NCBI GenBank assembly: GCA_930367205.1
Contig: OV884012.1
Location: 31,468,796 to 31,532,795, forward strand
Length of the DNA stretch: 64,000 bases
From: Acanthosoma haemorrhoidale
Taxonomy: Eukaryota; Arthropoda; Insecta; Hemiptera; Acanthosomatidae
Direction: 5' to 3'
The notes beneath the pieces are model-generated. The model saw only the letters and a program-made list of their open reading frames with translations. It was not told where the DNA came from and did no database searches. The position numbers were made by a program, and so were the translations under genes. Shown here piece by piece: positions 42,791 through 55,321 of this stretch (within the stretch, counting starts at the first letter, position 1; each line of letters starts with the position of its first letter).

Positions 42791-44465
42791 CTGTGTGTTA
42801 TAATCTATAACAAACTCTGAGGGAGTTTAGTAAGTAATTTACTCACTTATTGATTGGCTCCCTCGTGAACAGCTCACGTATGTTGAGACAGTTTTAAAGC
42901 ATAACAAAGTCTTTAAGCTGTAGTAATCGGTGTTAATATGAAGAGCTATGGTATAATGTTATTATCAAGTAATGGCGCATGTAACTATGGAATATGGAAC
43001 TAATGTAATATGTATAAATTATTTGGCGTAAATGAACTGATTGAACCACGTGGAACCATACTGGATATATTGTTGTATATACATTCCCTGGATAATAAAA
43101 CAGTTTTTTAAGGGCAAATAAAAAAATTAGAAAGTGAATGATTATTATAAAGGCTGTGTAAGGATGTCATCAAGAAGGAAATAATTCCTTGAACATTGTG
43201 CCAATGTTAAGGGAGTACGCACTAGTTGAGGAGTTAATTTTTCAATAACACAGTTAGACATTGTAAAATCATTTCAGATACAATGCCGTGGTGCAACTTA
43301 ATATCCTACTTTTGGAATCTTATATTTGAAAAATCACTCAAAAATCATAATAACAATCTAACTTGGACTGAGAGTACGGCACGTGTTGCTTTGATGGCTG
43401 TCTAAATAGTTTTCCCGAAGAAAAGGCTAACACAGAGCAAAATCTAACCACCAAATCACGTAAAACAATTGCCCTTAGGTAAAATAGGGAGAGGGAGAAA
43501 AATATATATAACAGAGCACTATTGATTTTATTTGGGAATTCACCAAATCGTATTAGAAAGCCACATAGGTTAACATCCATCGATCAATTGAATGCAACGT
43601 GGCAAGGAGATCTAAGAAAAACGGGACCCCAAAGCTGACTGGCCTCCTCGTCCGGGCCCCCAAGGGAAATGACCTAACAGCGCTTACTGTTCTTTGACAG
43701 TTACCCACCAGCAATCCCTTGGAACTTTGCTCTCGTTTACACTGCGTTTTATTTCCTCCACTGTGAATCTACCCCTTAGCCCCTTCTCAATTGAAGTATA
43801 TATTATTCATGGCTGATATAAGGGAATTTAATTTCTCCGTAAATACTAGACTATAGAAATACTACACATAGGGGTATAGACAGATTGATGTATTAAAAAT
43901 GCATACTCGAAGGAAATGTTTCAGTTAATAAAGCAATGCTTTCGTAAGGATATGCGGTCACTAGTTTGCCTAAGAATAACATACTACATCCTGCGTATGT
44001 AATGAATTTATCTTATGTATGATATATTTTGTTTAATCTCCTCAAAACAATGAAGATTGATTTAAGCTCGGCGCACACATGCGACTTTTGCCGCTACGGT
44101 ACCGGAAATACGGATTGAGGTACATAGGATCCGGTATTTACTATTCTAATAGTGCATACATACCGCATTGATGCGGTGCCCTTGTTGTGCCGTACGACCA
44201 TCTAGCATACCCCACTACGCCGCCAAGATACACACCATTGTTGGCTGTTGATGAGCCTATTAAGGCAAATTTGAATGAGTCCCAAGCAGCCTGTGACTTA
44301 ATTTTGTCTACAATTTATACTGCAAGGTTGCATAGTGATTTAATAATTAAACGATTGTAAATGAAAAACTTATCTTAATTTTGTCACAAATCTGCAGAGG
44401 ATTAAGGGCCGAATCCTACCTCTTGAAATTCTTAAATCTGTGTATGGGTGTACCATGTATATATA
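42791..44465. other. Intergenic, no gene recognised
   Basis: Mixed base composition. A G+C-richer patch at about 43620-43800 looks repeat-derived, but I cannot assign it. Confidence 0.3.
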
Positions 44466-44469
44466 AAAG

Positions 44470-45240
44470 TCAGAGATAGTGGACTGAGGTTTCAACCTGT
44501 AAAATGTGGTTTATATAGGGGGGGGGGGGGGTTACGATTATGGATGGTCTGAAGAAGGAATGAACTGAGGAACATTGTGCATAGAAGAAGGGAACGAGCC
44601 AATGTAACTCGGCGTCGAAGTGGGAGTCATGGGATCGGCGAGTAGTCCCAAAGACATAACTAACTAAAAAATTCATGATCCGCTTCAACTTGCCCCTGAC
44701 TCCCATTGAGAAACCCCCATACACCACAAGCCATAGTCAAGGTGCGGGAAAATGAGGGAGGAAATAAGGAGTTGACGTGTAGGTTGTGGGATCAGATGGC
44801 GAGAACGACGATTGAAGAAGGGGAGAAATTCTCCATCCCTGGCCTGAGCAGATAAAGAGATAAAGGTTGATCAGTGATAGTTTAACGCTTGAGAATGATA
44901 GGAAAGAAATGATCGAAACCATTGAATAGAGGTGTAGGAGAAGGTTAATGATTATAACTTAAAAAGAAGGATTGTGTGCGGAAACCAGATTGGAATGGGT
45001 CGAGAAGTTGTGACTTCAAGGAAATCGGAGATTTGGGAACTAGTCTTTCTAGAGATTTAGCGAGGATCGAAAGAATGAAGGCTGATAGTTGTTATGTGAT
45101 GTAGGGTTAGAATTTTTTTAAAGGATTGGACTATAGATTTTTTCCAAGAAGCTGGGAAAATTGAGTTTTGAAGTGAAAAATTGTAAATATGGAGAACAAC
45201 AGGCAGGATGACTGGAAGGCATAGTATTATTATATTCACT
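44470..45240 (-). pseudogene. Reverse transcriptase relic of a second LINE family
   Basis: The minus strand reads LPVVLHIYNFSLQNSIFPASWKKSIVQ (finger region, 45057-45239), DPFQSGFRTQSFF near 44965-45000, and a C-terminal thumb-like KLKRIMNFLVSYVFG..RRSHD (44560-44700). Frames are broken and the catalytic palm is missing. The wording differs from the jockey-like family above, so it is a different family. A G14 run lies at 44518-44531. Confidence 0.65.
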
Positions 45241-45323
45241 GATATTAAATTGCTGTATTTTAATTTCTATAATTAATTATTAACCAATGATTATCTTGAA
45301 AACCAAACCGTTTATGTTTTTAC

Positions 45324-45441
45324 CTGTGTATATTTGTGTCTGTCAGTACTGTCATAGTTTTCGTAAACCATTCTCCTTGTTCAAACTTTGCATATGGAAG
45401 TACCATCTGCCATATGCATGCCTTGAAAAATGCAGTCATCT
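45324..45441 (-). CDS. Possible isolated exon, unassigned
   Basis: A minus-strand open segment (about 39 codons, including FFKACIWQMVLPYAKFEQ) bounded by a plausible acceptor (CACTGTTTTAG) and donor (ACACAG/GTAAAA). No partner exon is found nearby and no family is recognised, so it may be chance. Confidence 0.15.
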
Positions 45442-45444
45442 CTA

Positions 45445-46915
45445 AAACAGTGTTTAAGAAAAATCAATAATTAATTCGTTTAAAAATAGTTTTGTTTCAA
45501 GTGAGAAGCTTTATACCAATTTACAATGTTTGCTCTTAATTGCTTAACCATAACAACTAATTTAAACGACACTAGGTAGGGCTTGCAGACTGATAGTTAT
45601 ATAAGCTTCCTTAATATGAGGCCCTTACAGGCTCTCTGAGGAAACGGGAAACGACAATTACTCGGAATCATAAGGACAAGAGGTTGAAGGTCCCGAGCAG
45701 ACAGCCCTTTACCGAAGATCGATATTCTTCAAAGGGGTGGGGGACCAGAGGATGGAACCGAAAGGGCGGAATTAGGTGCAGAAGGAGAGCACGGAAGGGC
45801 CCAGCTAGCGTGTTTGAGGCCACTTACTCCCAGGAACCAGGCCCTCCACTGTGTCTTCATTGACTTATAAAAATAGACAACAATATATTAAACAGGACAT
45901 AAATTCAAGACAGACCTTTAGCCTTGGGCATAGAGCAGCCTTGGCACAGAAACCTTGTCGATTCAGGTGTTTGGAGAACCTGAAGGGTTAATTTGGTCTT
46001 TGATTTTTTTAACCAGGTACGATCTCCGTCTGTCTATCACTCTTAAAAATTATATAATTATTCAATTTGAAATGTTAAATGTTTATTCCACGGCACATTC
46101 AAGTTCGAACTAACAATCTATTTAAGATTTAAAAGTCTTATATTTTTCGCCATGGGTCAGAACACATTTTTGAGCTGACACTATGTTTATTAATTCCACA
46201 ACAAAGATAAAATTGACTACTACCACATTTATTGAAAAACGAGGGAATACTGTACAGACAACCTAATAAAATAAAGGACCTCTAAAAGGCTAATAGGCCA
46301 AACCTATAAATAAAATAGTGATATTTTTAATCCATATAAATAGATTTAGTTTATTTAAATAAAAATTGCAATAATTTATGAGGAATTAGATAGGGCTATT
46401 ATAAGATGAATTAAATGTAGGTAGAATATAGAGAGGCCAGGGCATAATCTAATACTTTAAACCCTAAATCTACTCCTTTATATGTAATGTTTTAAAGCAA
46501 CAATAACACATATATAATAATAATTCTTATTTATTAGATGTTTTGTTCAAATTATCAGCCTTAGAATGTCACCAGAAACCCAGTTGTACCGATAAATGGC
46601 TCCTACTGCTGTGGCTGTGGGATGGTTGGACCAGTTGAGGTCCTGCGCGCCCTAGGGCCGGGGCCTGGGGCGGTGGGGACATTGCTGGTCTCACGAAGTG
46701 TGCTAGATCCGAGTTAGTGGGACGATTTAGAGTTTTCCATGGATATGAAAACGTAAACATCTGTGGATTGTACTGATGTATTTAAGTTTGATGACTGTAT
46801 GGTGTTTATGTTTACATGGCTTTTATTCACATCCTCCAATCATACCATATATACTACAAAACAATATCTATAACCACCGCCTGCCATGGATTCTCCCCGC
46901 TGTCCCACACCCTAT
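45445..46915. other. Intergenic, no gene recognised
   Basis: Two G+C-rich patches (about 45640-45860 and 46560-46740) interrupt A+T-rich DNA. They have no clear coding or repeat identity. Confidence 0.3.
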
Positions 46916-46919
46916 CCTA

Positions 46920-47545
46920 AGACTTGAGGCTCCGGGCTGTCTATCTCCCTAACCATATCTTTCTCTACCATGACCAAGTTGGCCAGACTGGTGGTGATAT
47001 GTTTCTATTTATTACAGCCTCAAGACCAAAATCCTTGACCTCACCCCGACGCAATATTTACTCTAGTGCATCGCCATCCATATGTTCCGTTTAAACCAAT
47101 TTTTGAGTCAAGCTTCTACAACTTCGTTTCTCCCTACTCCAACTTTATCATCTCCGGTGACCTAAATCCTAACCTCCTATCGGATTCCCATGACAAGTGC
47201 TATCTAGAGAACCTGTTATTTTCCCTCTGTCTCTGCACTGTCCTATTCACTGCTACTACATTACACTTGTAAGTCCAAAACCTGGATGGATCTCCACGTT
47301 ATAGACACCTCTACAAATCTACTCTCCTCTTGTCAGCTCCTGGTTGCATTCCTATCCTTCATGACCTAATCCCAATTTTCTATAACATCCAGACCCCACG
47401 TTTTCCTCCTAAAACCATAACCTGTTGCAATCTTGATGCCCTTTCCATCGAGAACATTTAACCGAATCTCGAAGCCTCACAATTGACTTTATGGTAGACA
47501 TTCTCATCGTCTGCCTCCTTATTATCCTTAAGGCCCATGCACCCC
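46920..47545 (+). pseudogene. Endonuclease relic of a third LINE
   Basis: The plus strand holds degenerate endonuclease motifs: VGQTGGDMFLFI near 46978, IISGDLNPNLLSD (47141-47190, matching the GDFN-type motif) and later fragments to about 47540. Frames are broken. It abuts the opposite-strand relic at 47555. Confidence 0.55.
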
Positions 47546-47554
47546 TATAACCTT

Positions 47555-48440
47555 TACCTTTCACCGACCTGTACCCGTGGATTTGTGACTTGCGTAGTGC
47601 AGTGAAGACGCTTCAGGCACACTGGTTTTAAGTACCTGTAAGGCGTCGGTGGCTTGGTCGATGACATCATGCTGCTGATAGACAGCGTAGTCGATATCCC
47701 AGGTGTTTCTTTCGCGCAATTGTTGGCAGCTCGGTCTTGATCAGGTGCTTGTAGAGGCCCCACTGGGCCTCATCGTATCTGTATCTCGAGGCAGGCGGCT
47801 CTGGCATGTCGCCTTCCAGTTCGTAGAGCACAGGGCGATGGTCGGAGGTGGCGAAGTCCAAGGCGGAGCATCCGGTGACTCGAAGTGGCTGCTGTGTCAG
47901 GAATAGGTTGGGTGTAGAGGTCCTGTTGGGGTTGGCGAAGGGATGGAAGGTCGGCGGCAGTCCTGGGTGGATGACCGTGAAAGGCGTCTTGGTGATGTAG
48001 CGGCCTAGAGTGTTAGATACCGTGCTGCTGCTCCACCAGCTGTGATTGGAATTTAGGTAACCCACGATAGCGTGTCCTGGGCTATGGCAGTGAGCAGGAG
48101 CTTGTCTGAGTCACAATTGGCTCATGGTATTCTGTAGACTCCTGACACTTGTCATTATGTTGTTGCTGAGTCGTAATTGGAGCGTTACGATGTAGTGGGT
48201 GTGACCTAGGGTCACGGGTGGAGGTAGCCTTATGCAGGGGACATCGTGTTTCACTAAGACTGCTACTCCTCCAAAGTTGGTCTCGTGGTGTCGTGGCGGT
48301 TGGCGGTATATCCCTGGAATTGACATAAATGGATCTTCTTAAGTTGGGTGTTTGTAAGGACAGCGACGTCTGGTGAATGGCACCGTAGAAGCGTCTCTAC
48401 GTCGGCTTGTTTGGGGCTAAGGCCACAAACGTTGTAATTT
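47555..48440 (-). pseudogene. ORF2 endonuclease relic of another LINE family
   Basis: The minus strand reads ILNYNVCGLSPKQADVETLL, a TNTQLKK segment where the catalytic Glu would be (Glu replaced by Asn), GGVAVLVKHDVP, ATSDHRPVLYEL (SDH motif) and DIDYAV-like linker sequence. It is out of frame in several places, and no reverse transcriptase follows. It forms one 3'-truncated element with the ORF1 relic at 48459-49530. Confidence 0.72.
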
Positions 48441-48458
48441 AAAATTACATGGCCGATC

Positions 48459-49530
48459 AGTTGGATGCCCTGTCGAGCCGTGCTAACACCCTCTCTACCA
48501 GCCTGGTGAGCTGGGAGGTCAGCTGATTCATTGCTGTAAGCATGGCGCTCATTATCTTTAACATGGCATCCGTGTTAGCAGCAGGTTGAGGCAGGGGTGC
48601 TGGGAGTACTTCCTCCGTTGCACATGTTAGTCCGGAAGCCACCTGAGAGCAGGAGGCAGTCTGTCGTGGTTGAGGGGGGGGGGGGCAGGCATGAATGTGG
48701 CATTTTTCGGCCCGGCTGTTGGCCCCTATTGCAATTGAGGCATCCCTGGGGCAGTCCTTGGTCTCGTGAGGTAGGCTGCACCTCACACACTTCGCTTGCT
48801 TGAAGCATTACCGCCTAGTATGGCCGTACTGCTGGTAATTTAGGCACATTGGTATGCTCCTTCTATCGTGGAATGTGCTCACTCTAAAGAGCACATTATT
48901 GATATGACGGAGCTGCCTTATCTTTGTGTGATCGCCGATTAGCAAGATCTTGGTTTTCGCACCATTGTGGTCAGAGCGCCGTAATTGATATACATCGATT
49001 ATGCCACCTGCCTTTCTATATGCCTTTTTATCTCCTGAATCGGATGAGTTAGATTGAAGCCGTGAAGGAAGAATTTCCTATTAGGCTTTGTTCCTCTGCG
49101 GGCAAAAGTGTGAAACGGGATATTTAGTTCCCGGATTGCAACGATGGTTTGCTGCTGGTCTTGGAGGCTGAGGAAGAACACTTTTGTGTCCTGCTGAGTT
49201 TGAACTACTTTGTAGTTCTGTACCTTATTTTCTGCTAACATCCTCGTGAGGTCGTTGCTCTTTATGCAACATATTTAATTAATTAGGGGGGGTGTATTTG
49301 GGGCTGCTGGGGCAGCAGAGGTGCTAGCTTCTGGCTAGGCTGCAGAGTTAAGCGGGGTGAAAGAGTACGAAGTTTGAACTCCTGGGGTCTGTGGGAAAGT
49401 ACGCTTGCGGCATACTCTCTTGGGTAGTTGAAATTCTTCAACCAATTCGGGAGCAGAACTTTCTGGAGATTCGATTTCCTAATGGAAAATCTCCATCACC
49501 TGTGTTCTGGCGTTTCTAATTTTCCCCATA
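48459..49530 (-). pseudogene. ORF1 (gag-like) relic of the same LINE
   Basis: It starts at ATG about 49530 (MGKIRNART) with an early stop after EIFH. PRE_C2HC-like sequence follows (KVVQTQQDTKVFFLSL, RGTKPNRKFFLHGFNLTHPI), then two knuckles (CLNYQQYGHTRR with damaged residues; CVRCSLPHETKDC) and a Pro-rich tail in which a G12/C12 run (48674-48685) encodes PPPP. The architecture is like the jockey-type ORF1, but the sequence is a different family. Confidence 0.72.
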
Positions 49531-49930
49531 TTTGGACCACGGTCCAAATATTTGCTTATAGTCTCTGAGTAAACTACCGTTACCTTATAACTCCTTTACT
49601 GGTGTGGTATTCTACAGCGTCTGTTCTCACTAAACTGCTTCACTGAGTCTATTAACACTGCAATTGTCTAAAAACTTAATGAACACATAGACTTTTGAAA
49701 CTGGCTAAAATTTAAACATTTTCAAGAGTAACACAAAATAAGCCCTTCCTCAACGAAGGCTAGAACGCAACTCCGACTTGATCGATCATGGTCGATATCT
49801 TCACCTCAGACACAGGAGTATTTATATAGCCAGCAGGTGAGCCGTTTATTTCGGCCAATCAGCAGGGTTTTTATATGAACCAATAAAAACGGCCATCCTT
49901 CTATCATCCAGACCTGGTGATCCTAGTGGT
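49531..49930 (-). other. Probable 5' UTR of that LINE
   Basis: Sequence upstream of the ORF1 relic, with TATATAAATACTCC about 290 bases before the ATG. It is likely the element's 5' UTR, or the promoter of a host sequence it replaced. The exact 5' end is not defined. Confidence 0.35.
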
Positions 49931-50600
49931 GACCTAAATGAACATTATTTTACTTTATTTTTTCTTTAAAGGATTACATTACAAAATTTACATTAATATA
50001 CGAGACAAAGTATAGTATAACTTAATTTTGTTTATAGTGAAAAGGCTGACATAACATATGTAACTTCAGTGTATTTGTTAAGCGTTTGTTGACCCTCAGC
50101 TGTGAGACAGAAGTAAAAAGGAAAATATAAATGGGCGTGAGGGAGCAAGGAGCTCTGGGCAGGTTATGGAGCGGAGGGTGCAATAGTGGGACCAAAGACC
50201 TGGGGGCACCTCACTAGGCGGGCTATGGGGCGGAAACGTTTGGCTTTTACCGACTGGCCGCTCCCACGGCACCACCCTCGGCAGGGTCACTGCCATTCCC
50301 CAATGGGTACAAGCCACTTGATAGATGTGTATTGCATATTAAGATTAATAATTTCTAACCACTTCAGTTCCATTAGTTGCAGTAGTTTAGAGGAGTCTCG
50401 TCATTACTTTTTTAAACTTTGTTTATTGATTCACAACTGAGACTATTGTCTCGACCAGTGAATGTGCTCTAAATATGGTAAAACGACACGCCTGACTTAA
50501 AGACAGAGGACGTCCAGTGATTTCTTCTTTATATTGTTAAAGCTGACTTTGAAGATATCTTATTTTGTTAATTTACAAGACCTCTATTGCTCCAACCGTT
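49931..50600. other. Intergenic, no gene recognised
   Basis: G+C-rich patch at about 50110-50310, otherwise A+T-rich. No supported feature. Confidence 0.3.
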
Positions 50601-50639
50601 GAATGTTACCAGGGAAGTGATGAATGTGAGAGAAGTGAG

Positions 50640-51060
50640 GTGTAGTCAGTCCTTATATCACCGGGTTTGGTTGTCGTGAACGTTTCTGTCTAATGTTTCA
50701 ATTCAGTTGTAAACGTATGGATTTTATAGGCCAGTTTGAAGGGTATGATATTGTAGTAATATGGTGCAGACATCATAGATGTTTTGATTTGTACAGTTTC
50801 GAGGTGACCCTTCTTTGCGCATCCGCACACCATGTCTCCACAGGTCCAAATTGGTTTCATAAGAATTTAATATATCGATAGTTTATGGTCCAAAAGAAAT
50901 TTTAAACGTTGGTCCAGTCAATGCTTGAATAATTTTAGTCGGTTTCAGAGTGTTTGTCGTTTCATTTTCGTGTTTTTTTTTAGTGAAGTTTTCAATTTTC
51001 AAAGATCTTGAAAAGTAACTTCTATGTATTTAATTATTTCAGTTTGTGTCAAAGGTTGAA
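50640..51060 (-). pseudogene. Very old jockey-like reverse transcriptase C-terminal relic
   Basis: The minus strand reads PLTQTEIIKYIEVTFQDL (matching the PLPVSETVRYLGFHLDK segment) and KLSIY.ILMKPIWTCG (matching KLLIYKVILKPIWTYG), then a decayed tail. It is far more diverged than the other copies. Confidence 0.55.
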
Positions 51061-51064
51061 TGTA

Positions 51065-53775
51065 TTAATTACTTTATTTACTTAATATTTGTTTATATTT
51101 TATTCTTACCTACAATGTTTTTTTAGCTATAATTAGGATCCGAATTGCGTCATTTTGAACAAAATAAGATACTTGGATAGTGAAGAAACCATGTTGACAG
51201 ATTCTTCTGTTATATCCTTACTTAAATCAATAGTACAACCACTTAGTAAGATAGCGAAAATTTACAAGCTCACGATTCGTCTAGGTATTCTTCACATGAA
51301 ATAATATATTTTATTTACTAATCAGTCTTGCTCACTAAAACCAGTTTTTAGCGAATAACGACACTAAATATTCGGTATCTATCGTTAGCTAAGAAAAATT
51401 GAAGTTTTGGAATATTTAAAAAAATTATTTTATATTTGCTGTCTAGTAAAAGTTGTAGCATTAAATCTTGAGTAGCTTCTGAGCTGAGACTTGAGAAATC
51501 TTTAAAGTTATCTAAATAAACCCAAAACTTTTCACGTTTAGTGATTTTTTCATAGTAACATTGGTGTTTAACCAAATTATTATTATTAATGTTGATAATG
51601 TTGTAGTCGAAATGATTTCTTATTAAAGGGCCTGTACCTTTTTATGCTAAAATAGTTTAGGCTACATTGCTTCATATTATCCGATTATAATTATTTTCTA
51701 ATAAAGGATGATGTGTACATTTAGGGCCGGAGAAAAAAACACTTTTTTTTAAAATGTTGCTTTTCCGTTACATTTTACGTTAACGTTAGACATTTAAGAA
51801 ATAAGTTTAGATATTTCATATAGTTTATTTCTTTTAATTTTATTAGTGAGTTATAATTGCAAGGTCGTCACAAACACAGAATCCCTCACATTTACAGGTT
51901 AATCTTTATAAGTAAGTAGGTATGGTTAGGGGAATAATTTCGGATAAGCTCACCAGGTCAGGCAGCATGATGAATACAAAGTACTCGTGGTTCGTATTAT
52001 GGAATAACCCTAAAATAAGGAAGAGCTGTAGCCCTGACAGAATTTTCATAGGATGAATGGGGCCTTTATTCATAACTCGCTGTCGCGTAGACCATACAAA
52101 TACATCTTTATAACGGAGAGGAACTACACAACGAGCGGAAAACAAATCAAGAGCTTTCATCACATTTATACGTTCTGAACTTGTCAGGGGTAATACAATC
52201 GTAAATAATTAAACCGTTAATCTCCCTTATTCTAGATACCCGCATATTATTGTTAAAGGTTTCTTATTTGAAATACCACATTGGTACAATACACAACTGT
52301 ATAATTTTTAACTAGTTTAAAAAAAAAATCTCTCTAATTACTCTTCAATTATTCATTCATATTTTTACAACAGTCGACGTTTCGCATATTCGGACATCTT
52401 CAAGACTAAAAATTAAACATATAACAAGTAATACAGCATCACATTTTTTTATTGTGTATATTAAATAATAACCATTGAATAAAACAAACGACTTGGTAAA
52501 TTGTTTAGTGTAAATTTAAAAAAAAAATGCATTTTATTTTGAAAGATAACTTCATTAACTACAGTGATCGTTTAAAATCCCAATATACAGGTGTAAATCT
52601 TCTTTCTAAAAATCCCGTCTGTAATGGTAGACGAGTATGAATAATAATTATGAAAAATTATATCATTCATAGGCCTGATGTTTTATTCTTTGGATTGCTA
52701 CACATTTTATTAATTATTAGCATATAAATTTATATGTCCTAGATTTTGGGTTTTTTAAAAATCCATGTAAATAAATACTAGCTGAAATTACCTTCAGTAA
52801 TCTTAGCTAATCATGATTATTACATATAATAACTGTATATCTATCAGCGAGCTGGTTTGAATATTCGATAAGGTAATGGGAGATCTGGACGGACGCCTTA
52901 AATATTTCACATACCCATCGAATGACAACGCCCGGCCAATCAAAAATAGGAGTGGGCATCTGGCCTTTATTTTGGCCAATAGAATGGGGATAAAAAGATG
53001 TAACTCTGAACACCTCGAGAAGAGTAGGAGGAGTAGTCAACGTCCATCCCCAAACGAAGGAGACTGGCTCCCGTGTCAAGTTGAATGGTTATTTAATTTT
53101 ATTAAGTATAAGGAGGTTATAAGTTAAATGCAGGTGGTAATGAGAAGTCAATGTGACCATAGAAGAAATATTAAAGACATAATAAGGATTCAGTAAGGAA
53201 ACTCAACAAAGGGAAATTATTTGTATGGACAGAATTAGAAAAACATCAAACGACCCCGCTACTCAAGGAATTCGCAAAGAACAATAACTAAGGTACCGAA
53301 TACGAGTTAAAAGATACCCTGATGACTATTATTTGAATGTTGAATGAATTCCTCCAGAATAATCAGTAAAGATTAAGGATAACGAGCTCAATTTAATTCA
53401 TTTGTATAACAATAGGTTAAATAATTATTTTGTAATCATTACGTACGTTTTTTATATTAATAATTAGATTTTCAATAAGTTTATACATAATACATTTTTA
53501 AGTGAATTAAGTTTGAGTACATTAACCATTTATAATTTCTTTTGTTATCTAATAAAGGTTTGTTTTTGAACAGCAATCATTTTATTGTTGTATTAACTAG
53601 TGAATTATAAAAGTATCAGTAAATTATTTCCACTATAGATATAGTGGTGGGGGCTGGATCAGTTATTATTATTACTATTAATAGGACACTAGTAACTGGA
53701 TGGACTATTGTACTTATTGACATCCTAACAAGAAAGGAGGTAAGTTACAATATATAATATATATTGAATTAGAGC
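51065..53775. other. Intergenic; an unassigned minus-strand frame at 51906-52163
   Basis: No gene recognised. The frame at 51906-52163 (85 codons, with QLFLILGLFHN) matches nothing I know and lacks clear splice sites. A G+C-richer patch at 52870-53060 with CCAAT-like and TATA-like words could be LTR-derived. TGGTGGGGGCTGGATC at about 53645 has the shape of a primer-binding site, but no LTR pair is visible. Confidence 0.25.
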
Positions 53776-53778
53776 AAA

Positions 53779-53896
53779 TAATGTTTCGACTATTTATAAA
53801 TCTTCAGAACTAAAAATTAAACACGTTGTATATATGCAGTTTTACAGGTAATGGTTTAATTAGTTCTGAAGATTTATGAATAGGCAAAACGTTATC
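53779..53896. repeat. Imperfect inverted repeat, arms of about 42 bp
   Basis: The left arm contains TTTCGACTATTTATAAATCTTC and the right arm GAAGATTTATGAATAGGCAAAA, with about 30 bases between. Related words (CGTTTCGCATATTCGGACATC near 52378; CAACGTTTCTCC near 60847) suggest a dispersed repeat family. Confidence 0.5.
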
Positions 53897-53899
53897 AGA

Positions 53900-55320
53900 T
53901 CTAACTCGAAGGAAAGGTCTCGCTGACCTCAGTCCTCTGGTCTTTGACCTTTTTATGGTGGGCGGCCAGCTTAATTCGCGTTGGCATATTGATTAGCCTC
54001 CATAAAATCTTAAAAGGAGTGCTCCAACAGTGCACGATGTTGAGGAGAAGAGGTAGAGGCTTATGTGGTCTTGGAATGAAGATTAACAATAGGTTTCTGA
54101 GGGGGCGAAAACCGTCCGGATTTAAAAGGCAATTCAGATGCAGACTAGACCGCTGGGGGAAGACGCTACTAGGGACATTTGTAGGACCCAAAATCCGTCG
54201 TCCACTTGAAAGGGGTCCCTTCCAAGGAGAAAATAGACTAGTAGGTAAAAGGAGGTAAGATCTTCACTGGGAATATTGCGAAATTTTTCTACGACCGCTT
54301 TATATAGTGGGCAGCTTTCTGCTCGCGGCCAATGGTGGGAAGCTTATTTCGACCCATGAAGGTCAATAAGGGCAAGGTTCTGCGGTTTTGTCTCTATAGG
54401 AGTAATGTATTAACATAAAAAAGTAGGAAGATATTTTCAGATTCGTAAAGGAGGTAACTGACCTCTACCTGTCCGTCGCGAATTTGGGACAGCAGCGTTA
54501 TTTGCAAAATACATTTTTTCGGATTTTAAAATTTTTGTAGTATTACTTTGTCTGAATACTCATTATTTTATTGTTGTGGCCTTTCGCCCGTATGTTGTAT
54601 GATAGCAATCCGTATGGCGTATTTCATAACACCTTAAAATATGCTGAAGTGTTTGGTTAACATACAGTTACGTTAAAGAACATTAAACACTAAAAACGTC
54701 GGTCCTATTACTTCTGTGAAGTCCCAGTTCAGAAGATTTTTGAAGAAAGTTGTGATTTTTTCTTACTCTCATTCTGATTTAAATTTCCTGTTATTCTTTA
54801 AAATTTGTTTGTAATATGTTTTGGCCATTTAATTTTTAACTATGATAATTTTAACTGACCTAGAAGGACCAACAAACAAATCAATTAATTTCATTTTTAT
54901 AAAATAATACAGTGAATTTTTTTCACAATCATTTAATAAAATTTTAGTACGTCCTGCGAGTATCTCTGTAATTTGTTTCTTTAGTTATTTAAAATACACA
55001 TTTTAGTTAAAAATTGGCTTAATTTATTTTCACTTAGACAGAGATATAACAGATAATGGATAAAATGGTTTGTCAATCCACAAATTATTAGTATATTTTC
55101 TATTATCCTGATGATGTAATGAGCAGCACCAATACTAACAGTTTGTGACTGCCGTTGTATGCATGTAGGGGGTATCTGTATGGATTGACCTTTCAATAAA
55201 ATACAACACAGTAGGTCCCGTCATAGCCGATGATCCACATTTAATTATCAACATTCCAACACCTAATAAATCTCCCCAGGAGGATTGTTAGCTTGCAACT
55301 TCTGACATTTACTTTCTGAT
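53900..55320. other. Intergenic, no gene recognised
   Basis: The strands at 53900-54260 are open in places and moderately G+C-rich, but no known domain is visible. The remainder is A+T-rich. Confidence 0.3.
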
Positions 55321-55321
55321 T

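Noticed and set aside
53640..53660. Possible primer-binding site TGGTGGGGGCTGGATC
   Set aside because: It has tRNA-end shape, but the bases before it do not look like an LTR end and no LTR pair is visible.
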